Origin: Orrella marina
GTDB lineage: Bacteria > Pseudomonadota > Gammaproteobacteria > Burkholderiales > Burkholderiaceae_B
Direction of reading: 5' to 3'
Length of the DNA stretch: 64,000 nucleotides
Assembly (NCBI RefSeq): GCF_003058465.1
Contig: NZ_CP028901.1
Coordinates: 2,046,001 to 2,110,000 of the forward strand
Positions within the stretch are counted from its first letter, which is position 1, and each line of letters starts with the position of its first letter. The position numbers and the translations under genes are program-made. The notes beneath the pieces were generated by a model that worked only from the letters and a program-made list of their open reading frames with translations, made no database searches and was not told where the DNA came from. Shown piece after piece: positions 18,168 to 26,810 of this stretch.

Positions 18168-20413
18168 GAGCGCCCCCTCCTCTGATCATCCTGACTCACT
18201 GCCGTTCGGTATCGCTGCCGCCTGACTGCGCGCCAGGCTGGCCAGACCAGCAGGCCCAGCACAATCAAAAGTACCGGCACAGGCCACCAGACCGGCTGGT
18301 TCCATTCACGTATTTTCTGGGCCCGAAGCGCAGGATCGATCCTGATGTACTGCAAGGTATTGCGGACCATCTGTGTCGGCTTGGCGTTTGACACCCACTG
18401 CTGATAAGCACCGCCTGACTTGGGAAACATACCAAACATCCAGGGCGCATCCTGTTGAACAATCGAGATCATCTCGTCGATGATGGCCGCCTTCGCAGGT
18501 CCATCGGGCATGTCTCGCATTTTAAGAAACAATTCGTCGTATCGGGGATTGACGTAGTTGGATGCATTCTCCCCACCGCGCTGGACCTTCGCCTGCTGCC
18601 CAAAGAGCAGGAACAGAAAGTTTTCGGCGTCTGGGTAATCGGCCACCCAGCCCCACATAAACATCTGCGTCGCCCCGTTACGCATCTTCTCCTGAAACCG
18701 GTTGTAGTCAGTCGCTCTGATATCGAGTTGCACGCCAAGATGACCAAACTGACGCCTCATCCAGTCAAGCGCTGGACTTGAACCTCCCGCACCAGCTGCT
18801 GAATCAAAATACAGCACCAGCGGCTCTCCAGTTTCCTCGTGCCGTCCGTTCGGATAACCGGCCTCTGCCAGCAGGCGACGCGCATCATCCAGCGATTTGC
18901 GCACTGCCATTCCGTCCACTACATCATAGACAACCCGGTTAATACCCTCTGGTGGCTCCTGATACCCGAGAATACCGGGAGGAACTGGACCGTAGGCCAC
19001 CTGAGCCTGACTGTCCTGGAAGATCGCGACATACTCTTCCCAGTTGAACGCAATGCTCAGCGCCTGTCTCAGCTTGCGGTTCTTCTCCTGCTGCTCGGGC
19101 GTGTCGCCGTGCCCCACAACAGGATCGAGCCAATTGAACCCAAAGTAATAAATTGTGGCTTCCACAGTCGTTGGCAGCTGGATCTCGTGCTCTGCATACA
19201 GGGCTGCCTTCTCGGTAGAATCCCCTGCTGCCACCAGCATGGCTACACCCCAGTCTCCTCTGTCAGCCTGAGGCAGGTCGTAATAGCCCTGCATGAATTT
19301 GCCTTGCAGAGGAATACTTTCTTTCTCGATATTGAACACAAGGCGGTCAATAAACGGCGTCATCTTGCCACAGTCATCCAGCAGGCCCTCTTCCCGATCC
19401 CCTGGCTCGCCTTCACACGGGTACGGTTCACCCCGGAAATTCGGATTGCGCTGCAGGATGTGACGGCGATTCTGCAACGACTCGACCATCATGTACGGTC
19501 CTGTTCCGACCGGCCAGGTGTTGAGTGACAAGTTGTGATCTTCCATGCCAGGCTGACTGTAAAAACGATCAGCCTCCCATGGAACCGGTGCCGTGAACGT
19601 CATCGCCAACCAGTACCTGAACTGAGGATAGTTACCTTTGACCTTGATACGCAGTGTGTGATCATCCAGTGCCGTCACCCCGTCGAACGCGTACTCGCGC
19701 AAATCCAGCCAGGGAAGCTCTTTCTGCCCGGCAGGGATGTTCTCGCGAAGTGCCTCGTCCACTTCACGCAACTGCTGCCCGTACTCGGCAAACCCCTGAA
19801 CGTGCTGCGCAAGGGTTGAGTAAATCGGCGACGCAATCCTTGGGCTGGCCAGACGGCGAAATGCATAAACATAGTCATGTGCAGTCAGTTCGCGTGTTCC
19901 TGTCTGCTCAAACTCTGGAATCGAAAATCGCTGACCTAGTTGCTCACGCGTCATCGGGAAGTAGGTGTAACTTCCGTCAGGCTGGCGTGCAAACGCTGGA
20001 TGCGGCTGAAAGAAAATGCCCGGCTTGATGCTGATCTCATAGACACTATGGGCAATCTTTTCAGGGTCTGTTTCAGGATCGAGCACATTGCCGTCAGCGT
20101 CCAGATAGACGGGTTCGACAACTGCCTCAGCTGCGCGGGGGATCAGTTCGTACGGGCGCTTCAGATAGTGATAGCCATACAACGGCTCATAAATGTTGTA
20201 CGTGTAGGGGGTCTCATCCGTCGAGTAAGACCTGGCCGGATCCAGGTACTTGGGAGAGCGCTGTGTGAAGGCTGTGTAAAGCGCATTCTCGGACAACGCG
20301 CCCGCCTCATAAGGACTATTGACAGGATCCTGCTGACCACACCCGGACACCACCAACAATGTGGCTGTAACGGATCCGATAGCAACCAGGCGAGATAACT
20401 TGCGCCTCATCAT
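18164..20413 (-). CDS. large lipoprotein ABC receptor with C-terminal membrane anchor (SBP_bac_5)
   Basis: A 749-residue SBP_bac_5 receptor, far longer than the usual 500-600. The N-terminus is a lipoprotein signal with lipobox VVSGC (Cys25). The body matches SBP_bac_5, with PDAENFLFLLFGQQ and related motifs in lobe II. Near the C-terminus WWPVPVLLIVLGLLVWPAW (about 712-730) is a clear TM helix followed by basic RRQRYR, so the protein may be anchored at both ends. The gene overlaps the upstream nuclease gene by 4 nt and the YejB-like gene by 4 nt. Such receptors belong to the peptide/antibiotic-uptake branch; the actual ligand is unknown. Confidence 0.85.
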   Translation of the reverse strand: MMRRKLSRLVAIGSVTATLLVVSGCGQQDPVNSPYEAGALSENALYTAFTQRSPKYLDPARSYSTDETPYTYNIYEPLYGYHYLKRPYELIPRAAEAVVEPVYLDADGNVLDPETDPEKIAHSVYEISIKPGIFFQPHPAFARQPDGSYTYFPMTREQLGQRFSIPEFEQTGTRELTAHDYVYAFRRLASPRIASPIYSTLAQHVQGFAEYGQQLREVDEALRENIPAGQKELPWLDLREYAFDGVTALDDHTLRIKVKGNYPQFRYWLAMTFTAPVPWEADRFYSQPGMEDHNLSLNTWPVGTGPYMMVESLQNRRHILQRNPNFRGEPYPCEGEPGDREEGLLDDCGKMTPFIDRLVFNIEKESIPLQGKFMQGYYDLPQADRGDWGVAMLVAAGDSTEKAALYAEHEIQLPTTVEATIYYFGFNWLDPVVGHGDTPEQQEKNRKLRQALSIAFNWEEYVAIFQDSQAQVAYGPVPPGILGYQEPPEGINRVVYDVVDGMAVRKSLDDARRLLAEAGYPNGRHEETGEPLVLYFDSAAGAGGSSPALDWMRRQFGHLGVQLDIRATDYNRFQEKMRNGATQMFMWGWVADYPDAENFLFLLFGQQAKVQRGGENASNYVNPRYDELFLKMRDMPDGPAKAAIIDEMISIVQQDAPWMFGMFPKSGGAYQQWVSNAKPTQMVRNTLQYIRIDPALRAQKIREWNQPVWWPVPVLLIVLGLLVWPAWRAVRRQRYRTAVSQDDQRRGRS

Positions 20414-21030
20414 TCACACACCCCGTTTCTCCAGCACTGATACCTCCACACCCATGGGGGAACCGGATCTGGCTCCGCCCATAGACCACGCTTATGCTTC
20501 TTTGCCTGGTCCTGCAATCCGATCAGAGACTCATCGCGCAAGAATCTACCCCGACCTTCCATGTTGGCCCATGCCATTCCCTCAGTCACAAGGAGCTGAT
20601 TGACTGTCACGCCCGGCTCACGCGGATCCGGAACATCACAGATATGCCGCTCGTAAGGATCCTGCTCAAAACAGGTCAAGGTCACCGTCCTCCCATGAAC
20701 GCGATCACTCAGAAATCGCCTGGCTGCGTTGCCAAATGGCTGACCAGGTCGCTCCGGTGAGGTGGTTCGCTCAGGCGCATCCACACTTGCAAGGCGGACT
20801 CGCTGGCGCCCCGACCGCTGCAAACTGCCGCCATCAATGACCTGAATCTGCAGCGTATCACCATCAGTCACATTCGTGACCTGTCCATGCAGACTGTACT
20901 GCCCCTCACTGGAGCTGGCCGACTGCGTCGACGCCGAGATACTCCCCGACGCATCTGCGTTGCGGGCTGGCATGTCAAGCCATTGCATGACCAGCACAGC
21001 CACGGCCACGACGCCAGCCAGCAAGGACAT
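20410..21030 (-). CDS. thermonuclease (SNase) family protein, membrane-anchored
   Basis: A 206-residue protein with an N-terminal hydrophobic helix (MSLLAGVVAVAVLVMQWL), a short linker and one staphylococcal-nuclease domain. Active-site elements are visible: VTDGDTLQI, RLASVDAPER, and YERHICDV with the catalytic Glu/Arg neighbourhood. The end, RGLWAEPDPVPPWVWR, is typical of the family. It should act on the periplasmic side. The start is uncertain: ATG at 21030 or a TTG at 21090 adding 20 residues. The gene overlaps the big receptor gene by 4 nt, so nuclease and transporter are probably co-translated, an unusual pairing. Confidence 0.8.
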   Translation of the reverse strand: MSLLAGVVAVAVLVMQWLDMPARNADASGSISASTQSASSSEGQYSLHGQVTNVTDGDTLQIQVIDGGSLQRSGRQRVRLASVDAPERTTSPERPGQPFGNAARRFLSDRVHGRTVTLTCFEQDPYERHICDVPDPREPGVTVNQLLVTEGMAWANMEGRGRFLRDESLIGLQDQAKKHKRGLWAEPDPVPPWVWRYQCWRNGVCE

Positions 21031-21450
21031 GCCAAGATTTCTGTTAACTCCTGGGCGCCTCAAACCAGACCCCCTCTTACCTGAACACAACCCGGCACAT
21101 TGCGTGCGACCGAATACACCATGGCCTCATTACCCCAACAATCTTTGAACAATCATCACTGCCCTGCACCAAAGACATCGACTTGTTTACACTCATTGAC
21201 TGAGGATTATCCGCGAAGAACTACCCCTTCAAGCGATGAACAAGCATTGACGCTATAACTCAGGGCTCTGGATGACCTCCGAAACGGAAATCAAGCTTGC
21301 AGCATCGCCCGGGATACTGCAATATGCCTGCCATGAACAAATCTCTCGGACAGTCCGCGTTAGAAGGAGTTCGCGCTGTGAGCATTTCTTCATCTCGTCG
21401 CGGTGAGACAATGCCGCCCCACAATCAAAGCCCAGCATCGAGCATATCTG
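21031..21450. other. divergent intergenic region between nuclease and dehydrogenase genes
   Basis: About 420 bp that must hold the promoters of the nuclease/Yej-like operon (-) and of the dehydrogenase gene (+). I see scattered TTGACx elements (for example near 21247) but no convincing complete promoter, operator repeat or RNA structure, and no small gene with an RBS. Confidence 0.4.
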
Positions 21451-22398
21451 ATGAAAGTTGTTTTTCTCGACAGTGACACACTACCTCATCCGGTCGAGCA
21501 CCCAGCCTGGGTGACTGAATGGGTGAATTGCCCTGCAACCGAGCAGACGACGCAAGCCGTCGTGGCTGCGCTGGAAAATGCCGATGTCTGCATCACCAAC
21601 AAGATTCGTATCACGCCTGCTATCTTGCAATCGTGTCGAAAACTTCAGCTAATCTGTGTCGCCGCAACAGGCTATGACTGTATTGATCTGCAAGCATGCA
21701 GGGAACGCGGCATCACTGTCGTCAATGTGCCGGGCTATGCGAGCCACAGCGTGGCGGAATGCGTCATTGGCAACCTGTTTGCATTACGCCGCAACCTTAT
21801 CCGCTACGCACAGATCGGTCGTAACGGCTGGCACACATCGAAACATTTCTGTGTGCATGACAAGCCCATCCTCGATCTCAAGGATTGCACGCTTGGCATA
21901 TTTGGCAACGGTGCAATCGGTGGGCAAGTCGCCCGCATGGCAAGCGCGCTGGGGATGAACGTCCTGTTTGCCGAACACAGAGGCCGCGCGTCGCTACGCG
22001 ATGGCTACCACAGGTTCGAAGAGGTGATCGCTCGCAGTGACGCCATTAGCCTGCACTGCCCACTCACACCGGCGACGACGGGTATGATCGGGCAGGCCGA
22101 GGTATCGCGCATGAAGCCAGGTTGCCTGGTGATCAATACCTCTCGCGGGGCACTCATCAACGAAAATGCGCTCATCGATGGCCTGGAAAGCGGTCATCTT
22201 GGTGGCGCAGCACTCGATGTTCTGTCTGTTGAACCACCAAACGGCTCCGAGCCAATCTTCAAGTGCGAGCATCCGAACCTCCTGATCACCCCACACATTG
22301 CCTGGGCATCCCGCGATGGACTGGCAGGACTGGCGCGAGGCCTGACCAGGAATCTCGAGGCGTTCAAGTCCGGTCTGCCACTGAATGTTGTCAGCTGA
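21451..22398 (+). CDS. D-2-hydroxyacid dehydrogenase (glycerate/hydroxypyruvate reductase-like)
   Basis: A cytoplasmic NAD(P)-dependent oxidoreductase of 315 residues that interconverts a D-2-hydroxyacid and its 2-oxoacid. The Rossmann motif GIFGNGAIGG lies around residue 150. The catalytic trio is visible: Arg in INTSRGALI, Glu in LDVLSVEPP and His in ITPHIAWAS. Length and HSVAECVIGNLFALRRN point to the glycerate dehydrogenase (HprA) branch, but phenylpyruvate or glyoxylate reductase activity cannot be excluded. The start at 21451 follows AUG-poor sequence with a weak RBS. It converges on soxZ, the two stops being only 12 nt apart. Confidence 0.85.
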   Translation: MKVVFLDSDTLPHPVEHPAWVTEWVNCPATEQTTQAVVAALENADVCITNKIRITPAILQSCRKLQLICVAATGYDCIDLQACRERGITVVNVPGYASHSVAECVIGNLFALRRNLIRYAQIGRNGWHTSKHFCVHDKPILDLKDCTLGIFGNGAIGGQVARMASALGMNVLFAEHRGRASLRDGYHRFEEVIARSDAISLHCPLTPATTGMIGQAEVSRMKPGCLVINTSRGALINENALIDGLESGHLGGAALDVLSVEPPNGSEPIFKCEHPNLLITPHIAWASRDGLAGLARGLTRNLEAFKSGLPLNVVS

Positions 22399-22410
22399 AA
22401 CCCGTACCGA

Positions 22411-22725
22411 CTAGGTGCTGATCTTGACGCTGTCCGTACGTGACTCACCCTTGCTGTCCTTCCAGAAAAGCGTGAGTATGTCACCGGGCTTGCCTTTGAA
22501 TTTGAAGTTGAAAAACGGGTCCCTGGAAACAGCAGGGCCCAGCATCGCTTCAAACACAAGATCATCACCAACCTTGGCTTGCACTGTCTCGATATACCAG
22601 GCGGGAACCAGTTTGCCTTGATCATCCTTGCGCTGACCGGATTCCATGATGTGGCGCATCAACACTTTGACATTGACAACACCACTCGCGTCAATGGTTG
22701 CACGAATACGCATCGGATTGGTCAT
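22411..22725 (-). CDS. soxZ: SoxZ, thiosulfate-oxidation carrier subunit
   Basis: A 104-residue immunoglobulin-like protein that pairs with SoxY in the periplasm to form the carrier on which sulfur intermediates are oxidised. Family marks are VKVLMRHIMESGQRKD, the PAWYI segment and the C-terminal LTLFWKDSKGES. It has no signal of its own, as usual, because SoxZ is exported as a complex with the Tat-targeted SoxY. The RBS GGAGG is strong. It lies 51 nt behind soxY in the same direction. Confidence 0.92.
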   Translation of the reverse strand: MTNPMRIRATIDASGVVNVKVLMRHIMESGQRKDDQGKLVPAWYIETVQAKVGDDLVFEAMLGPAVSRDPFFNFKFKGKPGDILTLFWKDSKGESRTDSVKIST

Positions 22726-22776
22726 ATCGCACCCTCCTTTCTCAGACCAAAAGGGTTTTCCTGCAAGTACGAAAAA

Positions 22777-23232
22777 TCACGCACCACAACCACCAAGCGT
22801 CACCATGACCTCCTTGGACGTCATCAGCCAGCGCCCATCTACCTTGGCCAGCGCGTAAACTCGCGAAGACTCGTTCATCTTGACTCGAGTCATGACATAC
22901 GACTCCGTTCCCGGCGGCAACTTGAAGAGTGCAGCCAGTGGACTGGGATTCTTCTGAACAAGGATCGCCAACTCTGTCGCGGGCAGAGAAGTCTCGACCC
23001 CGATTGGCACCAGCGCCCCGTTGTCTGCGACATCCGGCGCACTTAACTTGACCATCGATGACTCTTCTGGCGCTTGCTCCGAATCCAGAACCTTGAGCAC
23101 ATCCTCTACGGTCTTAGCCTTGAAGGCAGCCGCATTCCATTCCTGTGCCCTGACAGGACTGAGAAGTCCGGCACTCACCATCAAGCCAGTTAAAGCCGTT
23201 AGCTGGACCAGCATCCGTCGTCTCTGATGCAT
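22777..23232 (-). CDS. soxY: SoxY, thiosulfate-oxidation carrier subunit
   Basis: A periplasmic carrier of 151 residues. The signal peptide has a twin-arginine feature (MHQRRRMLVQ) followed by a hydrophobic stretch ending SPVRA. The swinging-arm cysteine sits at the extreme C-terminus in TLGGCGA. The canonical ending is GGCGG, so the last residue differs. The start at 23232 was chosen because the upstream ATG at 23274 would place extra residues before the RR motif. The usual partners SoxA, SoxX, SoxB and SoxCD are not in the window, so thiosulfate oxidation, if it occurs, needs genes elsewhere. Confidence 0.9.
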   Translation of the reverse strand: MHQRRRMLVQLTALTGLMVSAGLLSPVRAQEWNAAAFKAKTVEDVLKVLDSEQAPEESSMVKLSAPDVADNGALVPIGVETSLPATELAILVQKNPSPLAALFKLPPGTESYVMTRVKMNESSRVYALAKVDGRWLMTSKEVMVTLGGCGA

Positions 23233-23541
23233 TTCACCCCTAAAAGTCACCCACAGAACCGAACTCACCATCATGCCAGGAATGCACTGGGAACGCCCGA
23301 CCCTGAAAAACCAATCGAAATAACTTCATTTCCAGAAGCAATATAACCGCACGACTGCCTTTCCTCTCGTAAACCCTAGCTCAGGGATCAAATCCGGGAT
23401 TACGCTGTCACAGTATGGCTAGGCAGCGTTCAGCTCGCTCTGACCAGGGATCAAAATACAGGCCATCCGGCACGAATGTTCGGAATAATCCGGTTTTCCT
23501 GCCAACGAACATATTACCGACCCAATTTTCGGAGAATGACC

Positions 23542-24474
23542 ATGACGAACAAGCAGCGCAAAGAAGACTTGCAAGGACAGCAGTGGTTTGAAGACGGGCG
23601 GGCACTTGGCGGGACGTCCTGTCTGAATCGACGAGCATTTCTGAGAAACACATCTGCAGTCGGCTTGTTGGCCGGCTTTGCACTGGCCGCCCAGCCTGTT
23701 TCAGCCCAGAACATCATCACAACTGATACAGACGGCTTGAACGCAAGGCAGATCAAACTGCCGGTCAAAGGCGGTGAAATCAACGCCTATGTTGCCCAGC
23801 CGGCGCAAAGTAGTGGCAAGGTGCCTGTCATTGTGGTGACCAGCGAAATCTTTGGTGTGCACGAGCACATTGCTGACGTTGCTCGTCGATTTGCCAAACT
23901 GGGATACCTGGCCATTGCACCCGAGTTCTTTGAGCGCGCAGGCAATCCCTCCAGGCTGGAATCAGTTGCGGACATCATCAAGACGATCGTTTCACAGACT
24001 CCGGATGCACAGGTAATGGATGACATTCGCGGTGCACTGGAGTGGGCCCAGGGCCATGGCGGTGACATGGAACGTGTCGGTATCACCGGATTCTGCTGGG
24101 GTGGTCGAATTACATGGCTGGCATGCGCGCAGATTCCCACTTTCAAGGCGGGCGTTGCATGGTATGGTCGTCTGGTTGGTGACGCGAGTGACAGTTTTCC
24201 GTTGCATCCGGTTGATGTCGCCAGGGATCTCAAAGCACCGGTACTCGGACTATATGGTGCTCAAGACACAGGCATACCGCTCGCAACAGTACAACAAATG
24301 CAAGATGCCCTGCTTAAGGCCAGGGACAACCCGGCCGCCGCGGCATCCCGGTTCGTCATCTATCCAGATGCGCCACACGCGTTTCACGCTGACTACCGGC
24401 CAAGTTACCGTGAACAGGCCGCAAAGGACGGATGGGACAAGTGTCTTGCCTGGTTCAAGGAACACGGGGTCTGA
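23542..24474 (+). CDS. Tat-exported dienelactone hydrolase family protein
   Basis: An alpha/beta hydrolase of 310 residues. Residues 30-65 contain a classical twin-arginine signal, NRRAFLRNTSAVGLLAGFAL, ending AQPVSA. This is unusual because most dienelactone hydrolases are cytoplasmic. The catalytic triad is visible: nucleophile Cys in GFCWGGR, Asp in YGAQDTG and His in DAPHAFHADY. The second ATG (23542) lies 7 nt behind GGAG and is preferred over the one at 23536. It is divergent from soxYZ and followed by a TnpB fragment and the cytochrome/flavoprotein pair. The true substrate is unknown; a role with sulfur genes is only positional. Confidence 0.85.
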   Translation: MTNKQRKEDLQGQQWFEDGRALGGTSCLNRRAFLRNTSAVGLLAGFALAAQPVSAQNIITTDTDGLNARQIKLPVKGGEINAYVAQPAQSSGKVPVIVVTSEIFGVHEHIADVARRFAKLGYLAIAPEFFERAGNPSRLESVADIIKTIVSQTPDAQVMDDIRGALEWAQGHGGDMERVGITGFCWGGRITWLACAQIPTFKAGVAWYGRLVGDASDSFPLHPVDVARDLKAPVLGLYGAQDTGIPLATVQQMQDALLKARDNPAAAASRFVIYPDAPHAFHADYRPSYREQAAKDGWDKCLAWFKEHGV

Positions 24475-24487
24475 TTGAGCCAGGCCT

Positions 24488-24789
24488 GTGATGGCTCGGG
24501 TCAGGTTAAAACGCGATCAATCGCGCTATGAACTGGCCACCCTGACCCGCGGCAATCCCAGCGGCAAACGCTATAACGCGGATCTGAAGGCAAGTCGCAA
24601 CATTCGTGCACACGACTGGGTGGACCAGCACGAGCGTCAAGAACGCAAGGGCAGAAACGCCCCCTGCGCCAGAGACGGGCAGAAGTTCCCGCTCTGGACC
24701 GAGAACGCCGGTCACCCTCTCGACCCTGTGGAAGATCATCGCTTTTCAGGACGTGGAGAGTGAAACCCCGCATCCATGCGCAGCATGAT
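24488..24789 (+). pseudogene. TnpB (IS200/IS605-type) C-terminal fragment
   Basis: Only the tail of a TnpB-like nuclease survives. SGKRYNADLKASRNIRAHDW, the last RuvC block (usually YNADLxASYNIGARYF), is readable from 24488. After a frame change, TPVTLSTLWK is readable to about 24730, a typical end of this TnpB subgroup. The upstream two-thirds are missing; the fragment starts 10 nt after the hydrolase stop. It is a different piece from the 7.6-8.2 kb remnant and cannot be functional. Confidence 0.75.
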
Positions 24790-24989
24790 GCGTGGGAGCG
24801 TTCACTAGCAAGCCGCCCCAGCCGACATCGGCGATGGCTGGCTAACCCAAACCGTGAGTCATATCGTTATTACGATCTCCTTGCGCATGAATCACACGCA
24901 CGGGTGTGGCCTAGATAATGCAGGTTGACCGTCATATACATGACCCTCAGGCCTGCCCGGTCTGCGGGAATTCGCAACAGGAGACTTCC

Positions 24990-25331
24990 ATGGCACACAG
25001 GTTAGCCAAGACCCTTGGTCTGCCCGCTCTGATCATCGCTCTCGCCGCTCTGGCTTCACCCTCTCAGGCGCACGACAACTCCCTCGATGCCCAGACCATC
25101 TATCGGCTAAGCCTGGCAGCGACCTGTGCCAACTGTCACGGAACAAACGGCGTCAGCGTGGCGGGCGACAGCATCCCTGCTATCAACGGGCTGACAACTG
25201 CCCAGATCCAGGAGAAACTGCTCGGTTACAAGGAGAGCGATCTACCGGGCACGATCATGCCTCAGCTAGCCAAGGGCTACACAACAGAACAAATCAAGAT
25301 CGTGGCCGAAGTACTCGGCACAAAGAATTGA
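24990..25331 (+). CDS. fccA: periplasmic monohaem cytochrome c (FccA/SoxE-like)
   Basis: An electron carrier of 113 residues. A Sec signal peptide (about 1-26, ending SQAHD) precedes one haem site, CANCH, and a candidate axial Met in GTIMPQLAKG. AGGAG-like sequence precedes the ATG at 24990. It ends 11 nt before the flavoprotein gene. In FCSD systems the cytochrome subunit takes electrons from the flavoprotein as sulfide is oxidised. Diheme forms also exist; this one has only one CxxCH. Confidence 0.88.
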   Translation: MAHRLAKTLGLPALIIALAALASPSQAHDNSLDAQTIYRLSLAATCANCHGTNGVSVAGDSIPAINGLTTAQIQEKLLGYKESDLPGTIMPQLAKGYTTEQIKIVAEVLGTKN

Positions 25332-25342
25332 AGGAGCACCAC

Positions 25343-26623
25343 ATGAATCGTCGTCTATTTCTCGGTCAAAGCGCCGCTTTACTCGGTTCAGGTGTGCTTT
25401 CCAGCAAGCTGGCATTTGCGCACGCCAAACAGAACAAGGCTCATGTCGTGGTGGTCGGAGCAGGTTACGGTGGTGCGACAGCGGCCCGTTACATACGCAT
25501 TCTTTCAAATGGCGGCATCCGCGTCACCCTGATCGAACCTAACAAGGACTTCATCTCGTGCCCGCTATCAAACCTGGTGGTTGGTGGTAATACACAAATC
25601 GGGACACTCACAACCCCTTACTCCGGTCTGGCCAGAGAACACGGTGTCACGCTGCTTCACGACACCGTGACACAGATTGACCCGGACAAGAAAGCGGTTC
25701 AGACCGCCAGTGGACAAACGATTGCCTATGACAAGCTGGTCCTGTCACCAGGCATTGGCATGGATTTCGAGGCGATTGAGGGCCTTGAACAGGCCAATGC
25801 GCAAGGTGTCACGCTCCAGGCATGGAAGGCTGGTCCGCAAACAGTGGCCCTGCACCGTCAGCTTGCCGAAATGCCGGATGGCGGTATCTTTGCGCTGAGC
25901 ATTCCGCTTGCGCCCTACCGATGCCCGCCTGGTCCTTACGAGCGTACCTGTCAGGTTGCAAACTACATCAAGCAACACAAGCCACGCTCAAAGATCGTAG
26001 TGTTCGATGCCAACGATGACGTTACCTCGAAAGGCAAGCTGTTCAAGGCGGCGTGGGCCAATGAATACGCTGGTCTGATCGACTATCGTCCCCAGCACAA
26101 GGTAGTTGGCATTGATGCAAAGAACCGTACTCTCAAGTTTGAACTGGCCGATGACTTCCAGGCGAACGTTTTGAATGTATTGCCCCCAATGCACGCTGGC
26201 GACATCGTACGCAAAGCGGGACTCGCGAACATCAACAATCGCTGGGCAGAGGTAAAGTTCCTGAACTTCGAATCGGCACTGGTCAAGGACATTCATGTGG
26301 TCGGCGATTCTATTCAAGTCGCTCCTGGCATGCCGAAGTCCGGCCATATGGCTAACCAGCAAGCCAAGGTCACCGCCGCCGCGATTGTGTGTGAGCTGCA
26401 TGATCTGGACATCAATCCGCATCCTGTCGTGACCAACACTTGCTACAGTTTCGTCAATGCAAACGACGTCGTTCATGTTGCAAGTGTGCACCAGTATGTT
26501 GCCGACGAAGCCACCTTCAGAACGGTGCCGGGCTCGGGAGGACTGTCTCCAGAACCCAGCGCACTGGAAGGACAGTACGCTTGGGGCTGGGCACGCAACA
26601 TCTGGCATGACACGGTTGGCTGA
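25343..26623 (+). CDS. fccB: flavocytochrome c sulfide dehydrogenase flavoprotein subunit (FccB/SoxF)
   Basis: A periplasmic FAD enzyme of 426 residues that oxidises sulfide or SoxYZ-bound sulfur and passes electrons to the neighbouring cytochrome. A Tat signal (MNRRLFLGQS) leads. The FAD-binding GAGYGGATAARYIR follows at about residue 40. FCSD signatures are FISCPLSNLVVGG, APYRCPPGPYERTC and a cysteine in NTCYSF near the C-terminus; the last two hold the redox-active disulfide in the family. The ATG at 25343 follows AGGAG; the TTG 15 nt upstream is less likely. Confidence 0.92.
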   Translation: MNRRLFLGQSAALLGSGVLSSKLAFAHAKQNKAHVVVVGAGYGGATAARYIRILSNGGIRVTLIEPNKDFISCPLSNLVVGGNTQIGTLTTPYSGLAREHGVTLLHDTVTQIDPDKKAVQTASGQTIAYDKLVLSPGIGMDFEAIEGLEQANAQGVTLQAWKAGPQTVALHRQLAEMPDGGIFALSIPLAPYRCPPGPYERTCQVANYIKQHKPRSKIVVFDANDDVTSKGKLFKAAWANEYAGLIDYRPQHKVVGIDAKNRTLKFELADDFQANVLNVLPPMHAGDIVRKAGLANINNRWAEVKFLNFESALVKDIHVVGDSIQVAPGMPKSGHMANQQAKVTAAAIVCELHDLDINPHPVVTNTCYSFVNANDVVHVASVHQYVADEATFRTVPGSGGLSPEPSALEGQYAWGWARNIWHDTVG

Positions 26624-26652
26624 GGCTACGCAAAGATTCTGAACGGCTGAGC

Positions 26653-26675
26653 CCAGGGTTCCCTCGGGACCCTGG
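26653..26675. terminator. GC-rich hairpin after fccB
   Basis: CCAGGGTTCCC pairs with GGGACCCTGG (one bulged T) and forms a stable stem of about 10 bp just downstream of fccB. No T-run follows, so it may stabilise mRNA ends or act with Rho rather than as a classic intrinsic terminator. Confidence 0.45.
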
Positions 26676-26810
26676 TACCCCTGCAAGACAGGCAAAGGGG
26701 TTCGCCCCACAGGACGCGCCAGGAACGCAAAGCATTCGACAAAGCTTGCTCTGATCCCGCAAAAAGTGTCCACTTAATACAACACTTATCAAACCGATCG
26801 GAGAAACGAC

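Noticed and set aside
22399..22410. Terminator between the dehydrogenase and soxZ genes
   Set aside because: The two stop codons are only 12 nt apart and no hairpin with a T-run fits there.
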